DNA from: Sesbania bispinosa
Taxonomy: Eukaryota; Streptophyta; Magnoliopsida; Fabales; Fabaceae
Assembly: GCA_026901365.1 (NCBI GenBank)
Contig: QLOH01000018.1
Coordinates: 2,294,001 to 2,358,000 of the forward strand
Direction: 5' to 3'
DNA: 64,000 bases
Shown here: in pieces, positions 56,464 through 64,000 of the stretch
Position numbering within the stretch: the stretch's first letter is position 1
How the letters are laid out: every line of letters begins with the position of its first letter
Made by a program: the position numbers and the translations under genes
The notes under the pieces: model-generated
The model's input: only the letters and a program-made list of their open reading frames with translations
What the model was told of the DNA's origin: nothing
The model's database searches: none

Positions 56464-58136
56464 TAAGGGTGGGAAGAGGCCAGGCCAGGCTTTGGCAGGC
56501 TTGAGCCTGGCCTGACACCTAATCTTTATGCCTGGGCTTAGGCTTGTTACCTGTTTTTAAAAGGCTCGATTTGGCTTGTATAAAAGCCTGGCCTGAAAGC
56601 CTTTTTAGAAGCCTGTTTGCTGGTACATAAATCTCTATGTATCCCAAAATTTCTGCTCTCTCAATGGCTGGAAGAAATCATAGTTAAATCAGGACAAAAT
56701 TAAACAAAATAACAAGGAATATACCCTAATTATTAATTTCGATATTAATGAATTATTTTGAGCTATGGGTGCTTTATGACTGAAATGGTGGGCATGAGTT
56801 GTTTGAAAATCCAGAAATTGGGTTGCATTAGATTAAGGATTTTCTTTTAATTTCGTTGGCAAACCCAAAAATATTGAACCTAATTGGCTAACTTCAAACA
56901 AATCGACACTTGCCACTGTGATCCATAAATTTGTGGATTTCTTTTGAACAAGTGTACATCAGGTCAACCGTTCAATATTTAAAAGCAAAAAAAATAACAT
57001 AAAGGACAAGAATTGTTATATCACCTACAGTTCTACACTGTTTGTTTGTTTTTTATGAAAATATATTTTTCTACACTCAAATTTTTTAGTTTAGGTAAAG
57101 AAAAGAAAGATTAGAAAAGGGAAATCATTTACTATACAGGAGTCTAAAATGTAAATCATTGCTTTAAAATTAAAGCGATAAATCATTGCATCTTTTCTAC
57201 AGAGAAGCTAGGTACGAGATTAATCAAGAAATGGAAAGCATTAATAGACAGACCTACCCAGAACCTAGCAGTTAAAGGTAACTAATTTTGATGTCTATCT
57301 AAATAGTACAACTACAACACCATCAAACATAACAAAAACAAAAACTTTTTTCCCACATAACAGCAATAGGGAAGAATAGGGAGGAAAAACCAAACAACGG
57401 ATGAGTTACGAACTTAAGAACAGGGAGGAACAAGGAATTTTCAGACGCAAAAGTGAAGAACAGGATTGAACTCACCTTGCGTCGACAATGGAGGAAGGAT
57501 GCGCCGGAGGTGAAAGGGGACGAGCACAACAATCTGCAACTACACGAAAAGGGGATGTGTTACAAACTTACGAACAGGAAGAACAAGGATTTTTCACACA
57601 CAAAAGGGAAGAACAGAGACTCACCTGCACGCTGGCAACAAAGGGAGGAACCGCCATAGGTCGAAGGCCTGCAATGCAGCTGCGATGAAGCTTCAATGGG
57701 CGGCAACGAAGAACTTTTAGAGAGAAAGATTTCTACAGTGCGACATGAAGAGAAAGTGACCTAGGGTTTTTTTATTGTTTCACGTTTTAATTTGATTGTT
57801 TCATTTGTTGGTTTATTTTTAGTTTCTATTTGTTAATTTAATTTTTGATAATCAGAAGATAGTTATTTTTTAATTACTCTTATTTGATTTTAAAAATTTA
57901 TTATGTTATTTAAAAATTATATATATAATTAATTTATTAAATTATATATTATATATATTAAACAGGTCGGCCTGTCAGGCCTAATAGACTTTTTTACAAG
58001 CCTGGCCTTTCTATCTAAATATGTTTTTTAAAAAGCCTTAGCCTGACCTTTTTAATAAACGAACCAGGCCAGGTCAGGCCTTAAATAGGCCAGGCCGCAG
58101 GGCCCTAACAGGCCGGCAGGCCTATTCCCACCCCTA
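56464..58136. mobile_element. Non-autonomous hAT element, 1673 bp
   Basis: The ends taagggtgggaagaggcc and ggcctattcccacccccta-type form an inverted repeat of about 18 bases. The flanks are cagatagc and tagatagc (56456-56463, 58137-58144), an 8-bp TSD with one change. Both subterminal regions (56464-56620 and 57960-58136) are dense in aggcc / ggcct and aagcctggcct units, expected transposase-binding repeats. The middle has no transposase; small frames at 57450-57690 have no recognisable domain. Inserted in the SIRE 3' region. Confidence 0.88.
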
Positions 58137-58144
58137 TAGATAGC

Positions 58145-58440
58145 TTGTTTCAACTTGCTCCTCCTGAACTGCACACTTTAGATTTAATGTTAGAATAATA
58201 ACTCCCCCTTTTGGCATACATCAAAAGGGTTTTGTAGATCAACTAAAGTAGTAGAGCATAAATCTAAGAACATAAGTTCAGAACATATGCACTGAGAGCA
58301 TATTCAGATAAAAATTAGAGCAAATAGTGTAAATAAAGCAAGTATATCATAGTAATGGTATAAAACGCAAGAAATGATCTGAAATACTCATTTTATATAA
58401 ATAGTGAAGTGACTTTTTAACATCAGAAACATAAAAATAT
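58145..58440 (-). other. SIRE region between the env-like frame and the hAT insert
   Basis: AT-rich, with ctccccctt near 58202 (plus strand) resembling a second purine tract on the minus strand. Non-coding. Confidence 0.5.
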
Positions 58441-61400
58441 TCACTTCTTCATCATCCCTATTATTGCTTCCAGCAAGGAATCCTTAGTCTTAGCAATCTC
58501 AGAGAGCACATCATACTTGAATACTTCATTATCCGCTCTTATTTGTGCAGTTTGTGCCAACAACTGTTCTTGCCTTTGGATAAGCTCTTGCTGATGCCTT
58601 TCCAATTCTCCTTGAGCTCTTTCCATATCTTTTAATATTCTTCTTAAGGCAACATTTTCTTCTACCAAAATAACTTCACGTTCATGGAAGATAAGATTGA
58701 GGTAGAGAGAGGAGAATTTGAAGTAGGTTTCATCCTTAGGAAAACCAAAATAGCACGATACCTTAATAAGGTAAAAATACCAGTCATTGGTCTTCTTTAG
58801 TAGCTCCCAATCTTCATAAGGATATTCTCCCATAGGAAACTTCCCTTTGTGATAATTGAAATCAATCCATTGTTGAGAAAATGGACCATTACTCACAGCA
58901 ACAAAATGATCCTTCAGCTCCATAAGTTCAGCTCCAGCGGTTCCACTATTTGGATCAGGAGAAGAACATTCTTCATCTGCTTCCCTCAGCTTCCAGTAGG
59001 ACTCCCAGACCCATTCAATCTTAGTGTGGTTCAGTACTTCCATCTTTAAGATTTGCTTCCATTGCTTAGGAGTGAGAGGTTTCAGAGGTTTAAGCCCAGT
59101 AGAACCTGTGTAGAACTTCTTTTACTTAAAGCAGAACATATGTTCCAAGGGGATTCTTGGAATGAGTTTATCAAGGTACACAAAAATAGTAGTGTTGTTA
59201 TTTACATTACATGGCAGATGGGGATTGTATAATTTGCTTCCAAAGCATTTCTTATTATGTTGTGTTACAACATCTCCTTCAGCTTCTAGTGACTTTAACA
59301 TGTACCAATCACTTTCAGATACCAAGTTACTATGTATCTGTGCATAGGGGTCCAATACTTGCAGATTGTGGTTTAGAATAGGAGGTCCATACCTTATCTT
59401 TTGCAGCTCCATGTCAGTGTGAGAGTCCTTCTCACACTACAAGAAAAATGGTTTTTAGCGATGGCTGGTTAGCCGTCGCTAAAAGCCTCATCGTCAATGC
59501 AGTAGCGACGACATTTTACGGTCGACGCTATGTAGCGTCGGCTTGGCCGTCGCTAATGGTCGTCGCTAGTTCCATGGCCATCACAACATAGCGATGGTCA
59601 TTAGCCTACGGCCTGGCTGTCGCTAATAATTTTTCCGAAAAATATATCCTTTCTTCCCGGATTTATCAATTGTGAGGATCGAACCCACAATCTGCATGAT
59701 ACGAAGAAGGAGCATTACTATTACACTATATTTGTTTTTTGAAACATATAGTGCAAAATATCATATACATAGTGAAAAATAACAAGAAATTAGCGACTGT
59801 CAGGCGGTCACTAACTTTACGAACACTGACGCTAAAATTTTTTTGCCTTTAGCGTTGGCCAGGCCGACGCTAAATTAAAAAATTACAAAAATATTATTTT
59901 ACCATTAGCGTCAGCCTAGGCCAACACTATTTAATGGCCGAAGCTACATAAAAAAATGTAAAAAAAAATTAAAATTTAGCTTAGTGACGGCTTTGCTTTG
60001 GCCGTCGCTAAGTACTCGCGTCTAAAAACGCGCATTCTTGTAGTGTCAGGCCATTGAGGAAGCCATGTCTCATAGGTCAGGGTTGTTGGCTCCAAAAGCA
60101 ATCTATCCCATACATGAATCAAAGGTTTGTCCATTTTAAAGTAGGCTAACTCATCCTTAATCATTTGAACTTCGTGACTCTTAGCCTATTTTCAGAGGAA
60201 TGTTATATGGCTTGAGAGGCACTTCTTGTGATGGCCTCAAGGTTTCTTTAGATAAAAGTTAGAGTGCTAGATCTAATGTGGTTCCAGCAAACTCCAATGG
60301 TACAATTTCACACACCGCTTCTAACCATGTTCTGGTCCCACCAACTATGCACGGGATATCACCGACAATATCATAAGTCACCTCTTCTTCAGAAGGAAGC
60401 TTTTCAGATTCCTTCATGATTTCATATGCCTTTACTACTATAGGTGTTGGGGATTCTTCATCAGAAGAACTCACATTACCCATAACTAGTTTAGGTCTCT
60501 TAGTCATGTTAGTTTCTTCAAGGTCCTTCTTCAGAAGGTTTTGCCTTTTTTCCTCCCTGTTTTTCTTTTTGAGTTCAACCAAGGCAGCAACATTAGACTG
60601 TACCGATGTAAACTTGGGCAGCTTTGGCACTGGCCATCCTGCTTACCCTCTTCTCCACATGAGCATCAGCAGGGAGAGTGTATCTAGGTTTCTTCTTAAC
60701 AACAGACCTCTTCTATTTCCTCTTCCTTTTCCTTTTCCTTTGAGAGGCTTCTTCTTGTTCCAGCCTTAAGTCTTTAGCAAAGGCTTCTTAAGCAGCCCTA
60801 GCCGAGGTGAAATCAATATTTTCTTATTCTTTCTTCTTTCTCTCCTCTTCTTCCCTCTCCTTCTCCTCTAAGACATTAGCAAGAGCAGCTATCTTCTGCA
60901 TTTCTAGGTCAGGATAGCTCTCAGCTAAAGGTTCGACAATGATGATCACATCTAGTTCAGTAATAGGTGTTTCACCCTCCATAACTGGACCTGGTTGAGC
61001 ACTTGCCTGCCTTTTGAAAGTGAAGTAGGCAAGGTTTCAGCAGGTGCAGTTCCCTTAGAATCGTCTAAAATTTTTTAGAATGCCCTAGGACATCTGTATG
61101 AACTTCTTTAGACACTCTAGGTTGTGTAAGTGGAACAATTTTAGCAGCTTGCTGAGAGTCCAAGTGTTTTGTATTGTCCAACTTGGCCTTCACCATTATG
61201 GACTGAAGCTTTGCTCTCACCAACTTCAGCTTCTTGCAAGAAGGATCTTCAGAAACAACCTTGGTGCATTCAAGCTCAACCGTCTTAGGGTCTCCATACA
61301 ACTCATTTTCTAAAATACTGAGTGCACTTCTCCTAGTAGACCGAGCCTTCATATTTGCCAATTCTTCTCTGGTAGTTGGTTTAGGAGGAGGGGCAATCAC

Positions 61401-62135
61401 AGGGATTCCCACATACTTTACATTTTCATCACTATAGAACTGAGGTTCTTTATGTAATTTAGTCTGGTGAATTGGAACTTTGAAATGAAACAAGATTTGC
61501 TGAATAAGTGTGGTGTGAGGAAAGTTGGATACAAAATCATTGATCCTCTTCACCATGTGAGACATAATCAGCTTGGGGAGATCAATATGTTCTTTCTTCA
61601 GCAGATTGATTATACAAAACCTCTCCATCTCAGATACATAGTCCCTGCTTCCGGACTTAGGCAAAATCAGACACCCAAATATTGCGTGGATAATCCTAGG
61701 CTTGTCAAGCATAGCTTGGGACTTTATGCTAGAAGGTTCAGCTTCCCCATACAACAAGGGGTTAAACTTCTTGTATTCTCCATTACTCTTCTCTCACCTA
61801 GCGTAGATGACGGTTCCGGCAGATGCTATCCCAGTAACGGTAGAAATGATGGTGTCATCAACAAAAATATCAACACCCATCACCCTACTGGTCACAGAAC
61901 GATAAGTGGGATTGTCCTTGCTGAATTGAGCTTTGGCATTTTTCCAGAACTCCATCACTCCAGCTACTGACCAAAAGCTATTAACCTTGTTGAAGTAGGG
62001 AATGAATCCAGCTGCTTCGAATTCAGCCACCAGATCAACTCCCTCATTCCTCAAGCTGTATACATTGACAACTTTACTTTTAACGATGGTTCCACCAGCT
62101 TGGTTCTGATTCTTCTAGTTCTTCTTGGTTACCAT
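58441..62135 (-). pseudogene. SIRE env-like third reading frame, broken and split by a CACTA element
   Basis: Starts at the minus-strand ATG at 62135 and ends at 58441. Blocks in order: an N-terminal globular part (FEAAGFIPYFNKVNSFWSVA near 61980-62020; MVKRINDFVSNFPHTTLIQQ near 61500-61560), which I would compare with the plant retroelement domain found in legume envelope-like proteins; a charged, Lys/Glu-rich middle (60660-61000); a second globular part (60120-60630, 58650-59430); and a C-terminal coiled coil (QGELERHQQELIQRQEQLLA near 58540-58610). Stops occur from the seventh codon on, and there is a frameshift near 61790. I see no obvious signal peptide or membrane anchor, so an envelope role is not shown. 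It belongs directly downstream of SIRE pol before inversion. Confidence 0.78.
59435..60045. mobile_element. Non-autonomous CACTA element with TSD TCA
   Basis: Terminal repeats CACTACAAGAA and TTCTTGTAGTG are perfect over 11 bases. The 3-bp flanks tca (59432-59434, 60046-60048) are identical. Subterminal arrays of tagcgacggc / gccgtcgcta line both arms. The centre (59668-59740) has a tRNA-like stretch with B box GGTTCGATCC on the minus strand. No transposase. Removing it with one TSD copy keeps the env-like frame open across the site, so it inserted when that frame was still readable or by chance in phase. Confidence 0.92.
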
Positions 62136-62379
62136 TGCAGAGATGAAAAGTTGCAAAGAAAACTAGGCTTGCAGAGAAAGCTTGAAGAGAGAATACGCAG
62201 AGAGCAAATGAGAGTAGTGCCCTAGCCAGCTTCTATTTCCAAATATATAGGGTACGGACCCTCTGATTGTTACAACATGATTCCACTTTTTGAAAAAGGT
62301 AAATCTTAACCGTTTCGTTCAGACAACCATATTACTCATATGAGATTTTACATCATCATTAAGAGTTTAGACGCATATT
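62136..62379 (-). promoter_or_regulatory. SIRE spacer between pol and env-like frame
   Basis: Non-coding minus-strand sequence 5' of the env-like start. It has a TATA-like box (ccctatatatttgg, about 62243-62256 on the minus strand) about 110 bases before the ATG, followed by a CT-rich stretch (ctctctgcgtattctctc). This could be an internal promoter or splice-acceptor region for a separate env-like transcript; that is inference. Its upstream edge is the inversion breakpoint. Confidence 0.45.
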
Positions 62380-62944
62380 CTTAAAATTGAACCCAACACG
62401 TTAGAAACAACGTTTTGTTACTGTGTAATCAATAAGGAACTGCTAAGCAATTTTTTTGGTCAATTTTTTAATCAAGTTGCCATACCGTTTCTCAAAACAG
62501 TTTTAGACAACAGACAATCCATTCAATTTTTTGGTATCATTTTGGTCCAATTGTTTTGGAAACTTTTCAAAAATCAAACAAAAAACAAATTCTCTTTGCA
62601 ATTTCTGTTTGTCTTGTCTTGTTTGCTTTCTTATCTTGTGTATAAGCTTTGGTTGAGTGCCTGCTTTTCTTGCTTGTCTCATCAATTCTTAGTTTTGTCT
62701 TAGACAATTTCTAGCTTTCTAGTAGATAAATTTTTGTGCTCGTGCCCTTCAATTTGGGTATAGTTAACATTGAGTCTCATTGTTGGTCTTTGCAAAATCA
62801 AACCAACCTTTCCCGAGTAGAAGAGGCAAGAGAGCTTCAACTTAGAAAAAGCCAGAAAGAGTGGCAAACACGAGTGGATACATTCTTTGAGTGTAAACAC
62901 TTAGATTGAGAGGAAAGGTCCTTTAAAAACTTAAAAACTTAAAA
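62380..62944 (+). mobile_element. CRM element (second copy): leader, 3' part
   Basis: Starts cttaaaattgaaccc and follows the minus-strand leader of the CRM at 45050-52126 from about its position 50240 to its start at 49326 (shared phrases include ctctttgcaatttct, cttgtgtataagctt, agtagaagaggcaagaga and gagtgtaaacactta). It continues the leader broken at 38738. Confidence 0.88.
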
Positions 62945-64000
62945 ATGGAAAGTAGACACCTATCCCTCCCAATGCCTCGAACTTTGAGGCATAGAGATGA
63001 GATAGAGGAGTTGACCCAAAGATTCACAAGGGTCATGGAGGAAAGGTTAGCTGATATAGGGAGGGAGATCAATCATAGTAGAAGGGAGAGAAGACATTCT
63101 TCTCATGATGAGGAAAGTGATGGTAGGTATAGCAGAGTTGGAACTGAGGATAGATACCATATGGAGAGTATTTAGGGAGAAAGGTTTTCAAGTCATACCA
63201 TTAGAGGACAGGATGAAGGGAATAGAAGACATAGGAGGCATAAGAGGCGAGAGAGAAGGGTAGAACCTAGGGGACATAGAGAAGATTATTATGAGGAAAT
63301 ACCTAGGAGGCATAGGAGAGAGCATAGGAGGGAAGAAGAGCCTCAAAGGGAACAAGGCTTAAGAGAAGTTAAGATAGCAGTCCCAACCTTCAATGGAAGG
63401 AATGATGTAGAACAATACCTAGAATGGGAACTTAAAATTGAACAAATATTTAGTTTCCATAGGTATAAGGACGAGGAAAAAGTTAAGATAGCTTCTCTTG
63501 AATTTAAGAATTATGCTTTGGTTTGGTGGCATAAACTTCAAGCTGATAGAAGAAGATGTAATGCATCCTTGGTTTCCTCTTGGGAGGAAATAAGGTCTAT
63601 AATGCGTAAGAGGTTCATACCTCAACATTAAACAAGGGAGTTCAATTCTAAACTCCAAACACTTAAGCAAGGGTCTAAGAGTGTAGATGAGTATTAAAAA
63701 GAAATGGAACTTGCATTAATAAGGGCTAACATAATTGAAGAAAGTGAAGCCATTATGGCTAGATTTATCAATGACCTTAAATTTGACATAAGGGACATAG
63801 TGGAGCTGCACCCTTATGTTGAGATGGAGGACTTGGTACATCAAGCCATCAAAGTAGAAACCCAACTCAAAAGGAAGGGAAGTTTTAAGAGGAACAACTC
63901 TAGTTACTCAACTAGGAACAAAGAAATCCCAAAGAAAGATGAGGGAAAGAGTCAAGAGAAGGAAGAGCCTAAGGGCCCTAGGGTTACGTCGAACTCTACT
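62945..64000 (+). pseudogene. CRM gag, broken, runs off the window
   Basis: The ATG at 62945 starts MESRHLSLPMPRTLRHRDEI. An Arg/Glu/His-rich region (63000-63350) leads into the gag capsid domain with VPTFNGRNDVEQYLEWELKI (about 63390-63450), KIASLEFKNYALVWWHKL (63487-63540) and SWEEIRSIMRKRFIP (63580-63625). Three in-frame stops are at 63173, 63629 and 63695; otherwise the frame is unbroken to the window end. It is the gag that the CRM at 45050-52126 has lost. Confidence 0.87.

Larger units (their letters stand above)
38738..62379. other. Probable 23.6-kb inverted segment
   Basis: At 38737/38738 SIRE sequence (attgtctg) gives way to the reverse-complemented CRM leader (aattgaatt...ttgaaggaa). 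At 62379/62380 the SIRE env-side sequence gives way to plus-strand CRM leader (cttaaaattgaaccc). Reversing the segment joins the CRM leader halves base for base in line with the leader of the CRM copy at 45050-52126 (its positions about 50240-50260). It also joins SIRE pol to the env-like region and 3' LTR. The two SIRE outer flanks then match as TTTTG. Breakpoints share only aatt/att. An assembly mis-orientation is the main alternative; no N run is present. Confidence 0.82.

Noticed and set aside
57453..57688. Possible small gene inside the hAT element
   Set aside because: No recognisable domain, no splice or promoter context, and two overlapping frames of equal quality; kept only as possible captured DNA.
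60416..60769. 117-codon plus-strand frame
   Set aside because: Antisense shadow of the charged middle of the SIRE env-like frame.
38738..62379. Inversion by recombination between the facing SIRE LTRs
   Set aside because: Breakpoints lie at 38738 and 62379, outside both LTRs; the facing LTRs are a result, not the cause.
1..64000. CRISPR arrays, bacterial operons, rRNA genes
   Set aside because: None seen; the sequence is plant nuclear DNA dominated by retrotransposons.

Overview
This window is plant nuclear DNA, almost certainly from a dicot and probably a papilionoid legume. The legume call rests on the SIRE/Maximus-type copia element with an env-like third reading frame and on the overall mix of element families; it is an inference. 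About nine tenths of the window is nested transposable elements. I can defend only one host gene: a seven-exon WAT1-related (EamA/nodulin MtN21) transporter on the minus strand at 21136-24901, with intact frame and splice sites. CRM-clade elements are present in three places, so the locus may lie in or near pericentromeric chromatin.

Layout. 1-1027: 3' end and LTR of a plus-strand CRM element inserted in an Athila element (+). 1028-5768: post-integrase region and 3' LTR of that Athila. 5769-7158: 5' LTR and tRNA-Asp-type primer site of an Athila-like element on the minus strand. That element sits in a minus-strand Tekay/Del element (7159-10287: protease, gag, LTR). 10431-13440: copia-type LTR, CACTA fragment and Athila-type gag. 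14341-19332: a decayed non-coding LTR element. 19815-20610: SINE-like sequences. 21136-24901: the WAT1-related gene. 25-32.8 kb: MITEs, copia fragments, and a minus-strand copia LTR split by a hAT element. 32854-38737: LTR, gag and pol of a SIRE element (+). 38738-62379: a block that reads as inverted, see below. 62380-64000: leader and gag of a CRM element (+).

The main result is a probable 23.6-kb inversion. At 38738 the SIRE element stops dead after pol and joins, in reverse orientation, the leader of a CRM element. At 62379 the env-like region of a minus-strand SIRE joins the plus-strand leader of a CRM element. Reversing 38738-62379 repairs both elements at once. It gives one SIRE with LTR, gag, pol, env-like region, polypurine tract and LTR, whose outer flanks are both TTTTG. 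It also gives one CRM with LTR, primer site, leader and gag, whose leader becomes contiguous by alignment to a third CRM copy. Only a 3-4 base AATT/ATT microhomology is seen at the breakpoints.

Inside the inverted block lies a three-level nest. A Tat element has its LTR split by a copia-type solo LTR (TSD CAGGT), which is itself split by a nearly complete CRM element (45050-52126, TSD CAAAG on its own strand, LTRs about 1% different). The env-like region carries a 611-bp CACTA element (TSD TCA) and a hAT element lies just 3' of it. All element coding regions seen are broken by stops, frameshifts or deletions, so mobilisation would need factors from elsewhere.
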